A DNA stretch of 15,162 nt from positions 1-15,162 of the forward strand of contig URKY01000050.1 in the NCBI GenBank assembly GCA_900548465.1. The letters run 5' to 3'. This stretch comes from an uncultured Eubacterium sp. Lineage in GTDB: Bacteria; Bacillota; Clostridia; Lachnospirales; Lachnospiraceae. This document shows, piece by piece, positions 1-7,258 of this stretch; position 1 is the stretch's first letter, and the number at the start of each line of letters is the position of its first letter. The notes beneath the pieces are model-generated. The model worked only from the letters and a program-made list of their open reading frames with translations. It was not told where the DNA came from and searched no databases. A program made the translations under genes and the position numbers.

Positions 1-1705
1 TCGAATATCTGTATGACTCTGGTCCTGATTTCTTATTTTGTGCCACCCACGGCATTGCCGCAAACAATGGGACAGTTTCATACACTGCATTAAATTTTAT
101 CTCCTGATAGCACTTAATCATTTTGAATTCAGGATTATATTTTTTTGAAATATTAAATTGTATAAGATCCATGATCCTATAAGATATTTCCTCTTCTTTT
201 TTCTGCAATATTAATAATTTACATATTTGTTCATAATCGACAGTTTTTCCACCACTTGTTCCTTTACCACTGCTCTTTAATAAATTTTTAAGACTGGTAT
301 TCCAGTTGTTTTTCTTTTTTATAATGTCAATACTTTCCCCTTTAACCAGAAGCTTTGCATCATTTATGGCCTCCGCAAATGCCCATGCTTCATTTAGTAC
401 CACTTTAATTATAGGTTCCAACATTGGTAACCCTAAAACTGTAGACGCTGACAACGCTATCGCACTTATTTCTGCCTGCTTCTCCTTATCTGTTATTAAA
501 CAAGCTAAAGTCTCAACATTTCTAATTCCTACTATTTTTTCTATGGTTCCTGCAAAGTTACTTCTATCATCATCATTTCCACATATTATGTATTCCTGTT
601 CGTAAGATAAATAATTACCTTTTTTACTGTGCATATAATTGCCAAACTTTTCTCCTGAATATAAACACAGCATTGTTTTATTTTTCAATGCATCTGTGAC
701 ATCTTTTTTCTTATATTCGATAAAATCAGATGGCAGATTTGAATGTTGTATTTTTGTGTTGGAAATATTATCTGTCTCCTCAACCACCAGCGATAGTATT
801 CCTTTGTCTAATAATTCTTTTGCACTTTCATATATGTTTTTATTACTCTCGTCTTCTTCTGAAGGAATATATACAGTAAGCTTTTCTATCTGCTTTTTTA
901 TTTTTTCCCTCAATAACTTAGCATCTGTATTATTTGTGGAATCATTAAGCTTTTCCCCTTCTATCATGTCCTTAATTTGTTCTAAAATAATCAGATTTTC
1001 GTCCATGTAATCGTCGCTATATGATATATTGTTTTCCATTAGGAATTCTTTTTTCTCTTCCCTGTAGTCTCTAATTAATTTAATAATCTGTTCTATTTTT
1101 TTCTGGAATTTTTCTTTATCCCTGACTGTAGATAACACTATTTTTTTCTTCTTTAGCTTCTCTATTTTCTCTGTAATTTGTTGAACTTTGTCACTCATAA
1201 CATCTTTACTTCCGTTTGTATCAATCACTTCCGTAACGTGTTCGCTATTCTTATCCTTTTCTAGATTTTCTTTTTCAAACAAATTCATTAACTTTTCAGC
1301 CTGTTTAGCAACCTCGCTATATTTCATATATGATACTATCTGCTTTGTAAATAAATCTCCTCCCTCATCACACACGTATCCAACCTTATTAATTTGTATG
1401 TCTGTTAGTTTTGTAGTCATAAAATTAGTTCCGCTTTTATTCAAATCTGCCATATTTATATTAGCTTGTATGTATTTTTTTAACTGCTCTTTCAACGGTG
1501 TTGCTTCCCATACAAGTAATATTCCATATTCATCATAAACCTGCCTTGCATATCCGGCTAAAACAGAATCCCCTGCCATGTATGTATATCCTTTGCTTTC
1601 TGTTCTGACAACATTAAGTCTTGCTGATTCCGCCACAATGCTTATTAGCAAAAGCGTGCTTAAAAGTATCATGCTTAAATAAATTGTTATACTTCCTCTT
1701 CTCAT
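1..1705 (-). CDS. DUF5702-type protein of the Tad locus (partial, 3' end outside window)
   Basis: The reading frame is open from the ATG at 1705 to the left edge, giving 568 residues without a stop, so the C-terminus is missing. Residues 6-24 form one hydrophobic helix after an MRRGS start; then comes SARL, and a DEYGILLVW stretch near residues 58-66. That layout matches the DUF5702 family as I recall it from clostridial Tad loci, where it sits in the place of TadE/TadG-like minor pilins. The middle (about residues 150-260) is rich in Lys and Glu and looks coiled-coil. A later block containing DYEQ and MDLIQFN resembles the family's C-terminal conserved part. The protein is probably anchored by its N-terminus with the bulk outside the cell. 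The start lies 4 bases after the pilin stop codon and has no clear Shine-Dalgarno, so it is probably translated by coupling. Its role in pilus assembly is inferred from position only. Confidence 0.82.
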   Translation of the reverse strand, partial: MRRGSITIYLSMILLSTLLLISIVAESARLNVVRTESKGYTYMAGDSVLAGYARQVYDEYGILLVWEATPLKEQLKKYIQANINMADLNKSGTNFMTTKLTDIQINKVGYVCDEGGDLFTKQIVSYMKYSEVAKQAEKLMNLFEKENLEKDKNSEHVTEVIDTNGSKDVMSDKVQQITEKIEKLKKKKIVLSTVRDKEKFQKKIEQIIKLIRDYREEKKEFLMENNISYSDDYMDENLIILEQIKDMIEGEKLNDSTNNTDAKLLREKIKKQIEKLTVYIPSEEDESNKNIYESAKELLDKGILSLVVEETDNISNTKIQHSNLPSDFIEYKKKDVTDALKNKTMLCLYSGEKFGNYMHSKKGNYLSYEQEYIICGNDDDRSNFAGTIEKIVGIRNVETLACLITDKEKQAEISAIALSASTVLGLPMLEPIIKVVLNEAWAFAEAINDAKLLVKGESIDIIKKKNNWNTSLKNLLKSSGKGTSGGKTVDYEQICKLLILQKKEEEISYRIMDLIQFNISKKYNPEFKMIKCYQEIKFNAVYETVPLFAAMPWVAQNKKSGPESYRYS

Positions 1706-1709
1706 ATTA

Positions 1710-1880
1710 TTAAAAAGAATTAACCTGTGATTTTATTGAATCATACACACCGTTTGCAACTCCACTGATTTGCGTTTTAAACGCAAATGCCAGCCCAACA
1801 AGTACTAATATTATAAGCACCACCTCAATAACTCCCATACCTTCTTTGTCATTAAATAATTCCTTTATTTTTCTTTTCAT
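1710..1880 (-). CDS. flp: Flp1-like type IVb prepilin, 56 aa
   Basis: This short gene encodes the likely structural pilin of the Tad apparatus. The 56-residue product begins with a basic, charged leader (MKRKIKELFN) ending in Lys-Glu-Gly. A hydrophobic stretch rich in V, L, I and A follows, and then a short polar tail. Cleavage after Gly14 would put Glu19 at position +5 of the mature protein (MGVIE), the hallmark of class III (type IV) prepilins; the mature subunit would be about 42 residues. A prepilin peptidase (TadV/CpaA type) would be needed and is not in the window. AGGAGA lies a few bases before the ATG, a much better ribosome binding site than that of the next gene. The start is 15 bases after the tadC-like stop codon, and the stop is 4 bases before the DUF5702 start. 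Length, motif and context agree well with Flp1-like proteins. Confidence 0.9.
   Translation of the reverse strand: MKRKIKELFNDKEGMGVIEVVLIILVLVGLAFAFKTQISGVANGVYDSIKSQVNSF
1769..1787. repeat. Near-perfect 19-bp palindrome inside the pilin gene
   Basis: Two 9-base arms, TTTGCGTTT and AAACGCAAA, are separated by a single base. They lie inside the pilin coding sequence, over the codons for the end of the hydrophobic stretch. The one-base centre is too small for an ideal RNA hairpin unless the inner A-T pairs open. It may be a chance result of coding for Phe-Lys-Thr. Confidence 0.5.
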
Positions 1881-1895
1881 ACCTTCTCCTTTCTA

Positions 1896-3332
1896 CTACA
1901 CCCCCATAGACATAAATGCCGGAACCATTATTATGGCTATTGCAATTATCAGCATAATAATCATGGGTCCCATTAATTTTGTTGAGATTTGCCCTCCCTT
2001 TTTTTGCATGTTCACCTTTTTTTCTAGCAATGCTTCATTTAGTTCATTTCTTAATACCACTGTCAGTTCTTTTGTGCCCCTTTTCATATTCTGTTCTATA
2101 AGTCCCGTAAACTTAGTATAACTGTGAAGATTACACCTTTTCCCAAACTCTGCTATTGCCACACTTTCTGAAACTCCGGTTTTCATTTTATTAAGGCTCA
2201 TTTCCAGTTCTTCGTAGGCATATCTGAATTCGTTGTTTTCCCGCTTTCTTTCCTTATAGTTACTTACTATTTTTTCAAAAGCAGACTTCAATGATAGTCC
2301 CGCCTCATAATACAACATTACAGAGGTAACCAATTCAGGATAGTCTGACATTAACTGTGCATTCCTTTTCTCTACATCTTTCTTTAAATCATTATCCTTT
2401 AGAAAATACATTACAAAAGCCATAGCTATTCCTATAATTAAAATCCTTATCCCATTATTTTCAACAGGATATCGATAGCTTACTTTTTTTCCGTTTATCA
2501 TTGCCGGCAATAATACTTTCTTCGTATATACATCCTCTTTATCAATTTTTTCCTGAACTTTTTCACCAATACTTTTTGGTTTGGATTCCGGAAATAAATT
2601 TATGCTAAAAACATAGGTTCTTGAAATTTTCTCCATTGTGAGAGTTGCCGTAAGTGTTACCAGTTCCCCTTTTTCCGATATCTTATCTGATAGTTTCCCA
2701 TCGTAACTAAGCAATGTGGCATCGCTTATTTCCCAGTTTACCGTAATGTTGTTTTCCCCAACACTTCCGGGTAAATTCAGTGGTTTACTCACATGATTAA
2801 GCGTTTTATTTTTACCTAATATAATTTTCTGCAATTGTTTTGATGCCTTATTTAACAGTGAGATTATCTCTTTTTCGCTATACTTCTTTTTAGGGATATT
2901 AATATTAATTTTGTCCTGTTTTCCATCTTCACTGCCTACAATAACGTCAATTTCTTTATCCGTTACTGTACTTCTGTTAAGGCTTTGTATTTCTCCCTTG
3001 TCATTCTGTTTTTCCGAAATACCAACACATACTGCAATAACCCCCACTATAAACATTACCAAAATACATATGGTTATCTTTTTTACCGTATATAAGTACC
3101 TTTCACGCTCCGTATTATCCTTTACCACAAGACTGTCTATTAACATATTTGTTTTTGCATTGTTACCAATTGCTTTCTTTACAATCCTGTCACATATAAA
3201 CATTCCCATTCCATAGAATATCTTTAATGGATGTTGTTTTGAGCCCAGTGTTTTCTTAAGTTCTTTTTTGTATTTTATTGTAATAAGCCAAAAAGCTACT
3301 AAAATACTTATTACAATTATTGCAACCATCAT
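1896..3332 (-). CDS. tadC: TadC-like type II secretion F-domain platform protein with large extracytoplasmic insertion
   Basis: This is an inner-membrane platform protein of the Tad pilus machine, 478 aa, well above the roughly 300 aa usual for TadC. Predicted helices lie at residues 1-17, 86-105, 294-311 and 453-475. The T2SSF domain lies between the last two (about 315-450), in a cytoplasmic position, where it would meet the TadA ATPase. Residues 106-293 should then face outward. Within them, about 155-250 resembles an atrophied bacterial Ig-like domain: LPGSVGEN, then VNWEISD, an SYDGKLS turn, and a VTLTATLT strand. Such an insertion is not part of classical TadC. The start codon overlaps the tadB-like stop by 4 bases (ATGA). 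GGAGG lies 4 bases before the first Met and 7 before the second, so translation may start at either. T2SSF identity is clear; the Ig-like assignment rests on motif resemblance. Confidence 0.88.
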   Translation of the reverse strand: MMVAIIVISILVAFWLITIKYKKELKKTLGSKQHPLKIFYGMGMFICDRIVKKAIGNNAKTNMLIDSLVVKDNTERERYLYTVKKITICILVMFIVGVIAVCVGISEKQNDKGEIQSLNRSTVTDKEIDVIVGSEDGKQDKININIPKKKYSEKEIISLLNKASKQLQKIILGKNKTLNHVSKPLNLPGSVGENNITVNWEISDATLLSYDGKLSDKISEKGELVTLTATLTMEKISRTYVFSINLFPESKPKSIGEKVQEKIDKEDVYTKKVLLPAMINGKKVSYRYPVENNGIRILIIGIAMAFVMYFLKDNDLKKDVEKRNAQLMSDYPELVTSVMLYYEAGLSLKSAFEKIVSNYKERKRENNEFRYAYEELEMSLNKMKTGVSESVAIAEFGKRCNLHSYTKFTGLIEQNMKRGTKELTVVLRNELNEALLEKKVNMQKKGGQISTKLMGPMIIMLIIAIAIIMVPAFMSMGV

Positions 3333-4060
3333 GTTTCCTCCTCACTTACTATTTTTTCTCCCCACAAATATGCAAAGAAATATAATACTATACAAACCGT
3401 CATTATTAATTTTCCTGCGACACTTGTATACATTACATCTAAAAATCCCGGTGAAGCAAAACTTACGTAAATAATTAACAGCATTGGAATAATACTCATA
3501 ATTTTCTGTTCCATTCGCTTTTCCGCTATAGCCGCCTCAATTTCCCGATTAACATTTTCCTTAAGCACAATTTCATCTGTTACACTTTTAATAATGTCGG
3601 GAATACTTCCACCTGTACTTTTTACAACAGAGAATGTATTTGCAAACAATATTGCATTATATATATTAATGTTTTTTGCCATTTCACTAATGGTGCTTTC
3701 AACATTCATATTAAGCTTAAGTTTTGAAATAACTTCTCTTAATTCCCTACTTATTTTACTGTCCTTTCCATACATTCCAATCATATCCTTATAAGCTTCC
3801 CGCAGGGCATTCTGCATTGAATAACCTGTTTTTATGCTATCCGACAGACAAATCAACATATCTTTAAACTGCTGCTCCAACCTTTTCTGTCTTTTTAAAT
3901 ATATCTGTTTTTTTCTTTGCTCATATAAAACCACCCCTATAGGTATCAGAATAAAACCATATAGAATACTTCCATAAAACAATCTGCCCATAAAGAATAC
4001 CATTATTCCTATAACTAGTATGTTAATAATATTTTCTTTTTTATTTACAATCTTTTCCAT
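3329..4060 (-). CDS. tadB: TadB-like type II secretion F-domain platform protein
   Basis: This 243-residue membrane protein is the first of two adjacent T2SSF platform subunits in the Tad pilus machine. Helices are visible at about residues 12-25, 30-47, 186-203 and 216-234. The cytoplasmic T2SSF domain (about 64-180) shows family features: a LEQQFKDML helix, the SIKTGYSMQNAL segment, and a STGGSIPDII turn followed by an alpha-helical stretch with EIEAAIAEKRMEQK. The platform is thought to couple ATP hydrolysis by TadA to pilin extraction from the membrane. Its ATG lies inside the last 20 bases of the tadA-like gene, with GGAGG 6 bases upstream, so the two are translationally coupled. Its stop overlaps the next start by 4 bases. 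Usual TadB proteins are near 300 aa; this one lacks a long N-terminal periplasmic segment. Confidence 0.9.
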   Translation of the reverse strand: MEKIVNKKENIINILVIGIMVFFMGRLFYGSILYGFILIPIGVVLYEQRKKQIYLKRQKRLEQQFKDMLICLSDSIKTGYSMQNALREAYKDMIGMYGKDSKISRELREVISKLKLNMNVESTISEMAKNINIYNAILFANTFSVVKSTGGSIPDIIKSVTDEIVLKENVNREIEAAIAEKRMEQKIMSIIPMLLIIYVSFASPGFLDVMYTSVAGKLIMTVCIVLYFFAYLWGEKIVSEEET

Positions 4061-5282
4061 ACAATTCCTCCGGCTTTATGCCTCCTGCCTCCAGTTTTTC
4101 TACATGAAGAAATGTATTGTCCGTTCTTTCCAATCTTCCGACTATTTTTCCGTTGTTTTCTCCAATTTCCTTAAATTCAAAAATCTTTCCTAACTGTATT
4201 TCTCCATCTATAATACCCTGTACTTCATCTATTTCCAGAACCCTTCTGCTCCTATCCCTAAGTCTTCCCAAATGAACAATTACGTCTATACCAGATGCAA
4301 TCTGGGCTCTCACTGCTTTTAACGGCATTTCTATTCCCATAATTACCATTGTTTCAAGTCTTGAAAGCATATCCCCCGGACTGTTTGAATGCCCTGTACT
4401 CATAGAACCGTCGTGTCCGGTATTCATAGCCTGAAGCATATCTAGTGCCTCTTCTCCTCTAACCTCACCAACAATAATGCGATCCGGTCTCATTCTGAGA
4501 GATGTTTTAATCAAATCTCTTATTGTAATTGAATTTTCCCCGTCGCTGTTAGGGGCTCTCGCCTCCATTCTTATAATATTTTTAATGGATTTAATCTGCA
4601 GTTCAGCGGAATCTTCTATAGTGATTACCCTGCTGTCCTTTGGAATAAAATTAGAAAGCACATTTAGAAAGGTTGTCTTGCCGCTTCCCGTTCCTCCACT
4701 TATGAAAATGTTGTACCCTGTTTCCACCAGCTTTCTCAAGAATTCTGACGCCTCCCTTGATATTGACTGCCACCTTATGAGGTCCTCTATTTTTATCTCT
4801 TCCTTTGCAAACTTTCTTATTGTAAGTATCGTTCCATCTAAAGATATAGGTGGTAACACTACATTAACTCTGGATCCGTCCTTTAACCTTGTATCAACGA
4901 TAGGCGTTGATTCATTTACCCTTCTATTGGTATCCCCTACAATTTGCTGTACAATATCATTTAATTTTTCTTCAGATTCTATCTCGCTGTCTATTTTTTC
5001 TATAGTTCCATGTCGTTCTATAAATATGTTTTTTGCGCCATTAACCATTATTTCAGTAATGGTGTCGTCATCAAGTAATTCCTCTATTACTCCAAGTCCC
5101 TTTATTGCATTGTATATGTAACTATGTAGCTTCCAACGACTCTCTATAGGTATATACTTGCAATTAACACTCTCCCTTATAGTCTCGTCTATTATTCTGT
5201 GAAGTTCTTCCCTGTTAACTTCCCTCGTCATATCAATAGATTCTAAAACCCTATTCTTTATATCTTCTTTATCGATTTTCAT
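4041..5282 (-). CDS. tadA: TadA/CpaF-type secretion ATPase
   Basis: This 413-residue cytoplasmic ATPase powers Tad pilus assembly (type II/IV secretion ATPase superfamily, CpaF branch). The motifs are complete and in order: Walker A GGTGSGKT at residues 196-203, the Asp box ITIEDSAEL at 220-228, Walker B within RMRPDRIIVGEVRG at 263-276, and the His box TGHDGSMSTGHSN at 288-300. The N-terminal half (about 45-160) has the usual CpaF N-terminal domain, with DDTITEIMVNG at 73-82. It works as a ring (normally a hexamer) under the two T2SSF platform proteins encoded just downstream. The ATG is 24 bases after the tadZ-like stop, with GAGGG close upstream. The length is typical for the family and the protein looks fully active. 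Confidence 0.97.
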   Translation of the reverse strand: MKIDKEDIKNRVLESIDMTREVNREELHRIIDETIRESVNCKYIPIESRWKLHSYIYNAIKGLGVIEELLDDDTITEIMVNGAKNIFIERHGTIEKIDSEIESEEKLNDIVQQIVGDTNRRVNESTPIVDTRLKDGSRVNVVLPPISLDGTILTIRKFAKEEIKIEDLIRWQSISREASEFLRKLVETGYNIFISGGTGSGKTTFLNVLSNFIPKDSRVITIEDSAELQIKSIKNIIRMEARAPNSDGENSITIRDLIKTSLRMRPDRIIVGEVRGEEALDMLQAMNTGHDGSMSTGHSNSPGDMLSRLETMVIMGIEMPLKAVRAQIASGIDVIVHLGRLRDRSRRVLEIDEVQGIIDGEIQLGKIFEFKEIGENNGKIVGRLERTDNTFLHVEKLEAGGIKPEELYGKDCK

Positions 5283-5306
5283 ATGCCCTCTGTTCCTACG
5301 GACTTA

Positions 5307-6314
5307 CTATGCAATATTCTTTGATATTTCCCTTGCATAGTCCCCGATTTTTCCCCATAACTGTTTTTCAAAAAACTCTCCCATATCTTCTGCTTCCTCT
5401 ATTGCAGGTAGTTTAATTTTTACGGTTTTCTGTAAAATACCATCATTATCATTTCTTAATAAAAACTCTTCGTAGCTATTCATTTTTGCTTTTGAAATTA
5501 TATCTTCCCGTGTAACGGTATATATGGTGTCGCATATATCCAATATCTGAAATACATTAGAAAGAACACTTCCTAAATCGACAACAATAATTTCATACAA
5601 TCCTGCTAATGCTATTTTTTCTATTAAATTTGCCCATTGCCCTGATTCAATATTTCTCAAATCCTGAAAAAACGTAAGTGGCGGAATATAATCTAACCCA
5701 TGTATATTGTCTATTATTGCCTGCAATTTAATTGAAACAGATTGGGGATTTTGTCTATAGAAATACATTAAGTCCGACAAATCTCCCTGACTTCTTTCTC
5801 CCGGCAATTTATTTATTGCCGAAAACTCTTTCATACTGACATATAAAGTACGCTCCTTTTGTGCCAGAACTTCTCCCAGAGTAATGGCAAACGTTGTCTG
5901 ACCTGCCCCATTAATCGGAGAATATACTCCTATAATTTTCGCCCTGTCTCTCTCTGGCTCCAAAAAATCCTGTTTCTGACAGTCATCTGCCAAAATTTCT
6001 AATATACTTCTTATGATTGATTCCATTGACTGATATTTGTAAATAGATGTGTACTCAGAATAATCGAAAGGTATACTCCCCTTCGACAATAGAATGATTT
6101 TCTTAACACTGCTTTTATCTATTTCCATACTCATTTCTTCAGCTGCTATTAATAATACATCCGGATTAGTATCTTCTAAATATTCCACCAACAATTCCCT
6201 ATTTGTAAAACAGACAGTTTTGAATGGAATATTTTGTTTTCCATTAATATATTGCAATAAACCTTTTGCATACCCGCTTTCCGTATCATAAATAGCCAAC
6301 GTTCTGCTATTCAT
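5307..6314 (-). CDS. tadZ: TadZ/CpaE-like atypical MinD/ParA-type ATPase
   Basis: First gene of the Tad operon, 335 aa. Residues 1-110 look like a degenerate receiver domain: DTES near the start, and DVLLIAAEE where a phospho-accepting Asp would normally sit. Residues 125-335 are a MinD/ParA-like domain. The P-loop reads YSPINGAGQTT (131-141); compared with the deviant Walker A form KGGxGKT, both lysines are replaced (Ile and Gln). EIIVVDLGSVLS (241-252) is the Walker B-like strand. The published TadZ of Eubacterium rectale also has an atypical receiver plus a variant P-loop that binds ATP with low hydrolysis, and it was proposed to localise the machine. A similar hub role is inferred here, but nucleotide binding is uncertain. 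GGGGG lies 7 bases before the ATG, and a good promoter lies about 40 bases upstream. Confidence 0.88.
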   Translation of the reverse strand: MNSRTLAIYDTESGYAKGLLQYINGKQNIPFKTVCFTNRELLVEYLEDTNPDVLLIAAEEMSMEIDKSSVKKIILLSKGSIPFDYSEYTSIYKYQSMESIIRSILEILADDCQKQDFLEPERDRAKIIGVYSPINGAGQTTFAITLGEVLAQKERTLYVSMKEFSAINKLPGERSQGDLSDLMYFYRQNPQSVSIKLQAIIDNIHGLDYIPPLTFFQDLRNIESGQWANLIEKIALAGLYEIIVVDLGSVLSNVFQILDICDTIYTVTREDIISKAKMNSYEEFLLRNDNDGILQKTVKIKLPAIEEAEDMGEFFEKQLWGKIGDYAREISKNIA

Positions 6315-6354
6315 TGTTTGTCCCCCTTTGTTGTTTGTTTGTGTTTGTTATCAC

Positions 6355-6383
6355 ATTATATATAATATCTTTGGTTTTGTCTA
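6355..6383 (-). promoter_or_regulatory. Promoter of the Tad operon
   Basis: On the minus strand, TAGACA (6378-6383) and a perfect TATAAT (6355-6360) are separated by exactly 17 bases. Transcription should start near 6348, giving a leader of about 34 bases before the tadZ-like ATG. The leader carries a G-rich ribosome binding site (GGGGG at 6322-6326). No operator-like repeat was found beside it. Confidence 0.8.
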
Positions 6384-6493
6384 TACCTTTTTTGTGATTT
6401 TACAAATATTTTTTAAAACATTCATTTATTTTTTTATTTCGACATTTTATTTTAATTTATTAAGTCTGTTTAGTCTTTTCCTTCTTTATTTTC

Positions 6494-6521
6494 TTGACAC
6501 CCTAAAATATTGTGCTATACT
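6494..6521 (+). promoter_or_regulatory. Promoter of the hemolysin III-like gene
   Basis: A perfect TTGACA (6494-6499) and TATACT (6516-6521) are 16 bases apart, with a TGC just before the -10 that makes it an extended -10 element. Transcription should start near 6528, inside the inverted repeat that follows. The promoter lies inside the upstream part of an open frame that could extend this gene to 6328. That is good evidence that translation starts at 6577 instead. Confidence 0.82.
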
Positions 6522-6523
6522 TC

Positions 6524-6546
6524 AATGTAGTATTGAAAACTACATT
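6524..6546. promoter_or_regulatory. Inverted repeat over the transcription start; candidate operator
   Basis: AATGTAGT (6524-6531) and ACTACATT (6539-6546) are perfect 8-base inverted arms around a 7-base centre. They begin 2 bases after the -10 box, so a bound dimeric repressor would block the promoter. The arms could alternatively form a weak hairpin in the 5' leader. No regulator gene is adjacent, so the factor is unknown. Confidence 0.5.
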
Positions 6547-6576
6547 ATATGGTTTTATCTATTATGGAGGTTTTTT

Positions 6577-7251
6577 ATGAGTAAAAGAACGAAATTAGCT
6601 GACAGAACTTTACCTGATTATTCTAAGGGAGAGGAAATATTTAACATGGTTTCCCATATTGTAGGCGGGGCATTGGGAATAGCTGCTCTTGTGCTTTGCA
6701 TTATTACAGCTGCAAAGGCTGGAAGCGCCATAGGTGTTGTATCAAGTTGTATTTATGGCTCAACTCTTATCCTTCTATACACTATGTCCAGCGTATATCA
6801 TGGCTTAAATCCAAGCATAGGCAAAAAAGTCATGCAAGTGTTAGATCACTGTACAATTTACTTTTTAATTGCCGGCAGTTACACTCCAATTCTTTTAGTT
6901 GCCATGCGTTCTAAATACCCCACTCTTGCTTGGACTTTATTTGGAATTGTCTGGGGATGTGCCATAGTTGCATGTACATTAACAGCCATTGACCTTAGAA
7001 AATACAGAGTATTTTCTATGATATGTTATCTTGCCATGGGCTGGGTAATTATTTTCTTTATAAAGCAGACCTATGAAGTAATGAGATTAGGTGGAATCAT
7101 ATTGCTTATTACAGGTGGCATTGCCTACACAATTGGTTCAGTTCTTTACGGCCTTGGAAAAAAGAAAAAGTGGATGCACTCAATCTTCCACCTTTTCATC
7201 ATAGCCGGAAGTGTACTCCACTTTTTTGCAATTATTTTCTACGCATTATAA
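6577..7251 (+). CDS. Hemolysin III / PAQR family membrane protein (TrhA/YqfA-like)
   Basis: This 224-residue integral membrane protein has seven predicted helices, starting near residue 27 and ending at the C-terminus. Family motifs are present: GEEIFNMVSHIVGG at 18-31, SSVYHGL at 71-77, DHCTIYFLIAGSYTP at 90-104, and HSIFHLFIIAG at 201-211. His75, His201 and His205 are the likely metal ligands of this superfamily (PAQR/CREST). Despite the old haemolysin name, bacterial members such as TrhA are now linked mainly to membrane lipid/fluidity homeostasis; no toxin role should be assumed. The start at 6577 has GGAGG 6 bases upstream, and its promoter lies just before it. It is the only plus-strand gene here, divergent from the Tad operon, and its stop lies 7 bases from that of the converging gene. 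Confidence 0.93.
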   Translation: MSKRTKLADRTLPDYSKGEEIFNMVSHIVGGALGIAALVLCIITAAKAGSAIGVVSSCIYGSTLILLYTMSSVYHGLNPSIGKKVMQVLDHCTIYFLIAGSYTPILLVAMRSKYPTLAWTLFGIVWGCAIVACTLTAIDLRKYRVFSMICYLAMGWVIIFFIKQTYEVMRLGGIILLITGGIAYTIGSVLYGLGKKKKWMHSIFHLFIIAGSVLHFFAIIFYAL

Positions 7252-7258
7252 ATTTGGT

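Noticed and set aside
306..1538. Several plus-strand open frames of about 100 codons
   Set aside because: They are Ser/Phe-rich shadows of the continuous minus-strand DUF5702 frame, with no supporting signals.
4477..5121. 214-codon plus-strand open frame opposite the TadA ATPase gene
   Set aside because: The minus strand carries an ATPase with every family motif. The opposite frame has no ribosome binding site, is Ser/Ile-rich without a recognisable domain, and is a shadow of it.
6401..6480. T-rich tract between the divergent promoters as a terminator or origin element
   Set aside because: There is no stem next to the T runs and no repeated boxes; it looks like ordinary AT-rich intergenic DNA.
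6328..6576. Upstream extension of the hemolysin III-like gene
   Set aside because: The extension is Phe/Leu/Ile-rich translation of T-rich intergenic DNA. It contains the gene's own promoter, and the SD and family start fit 6577.
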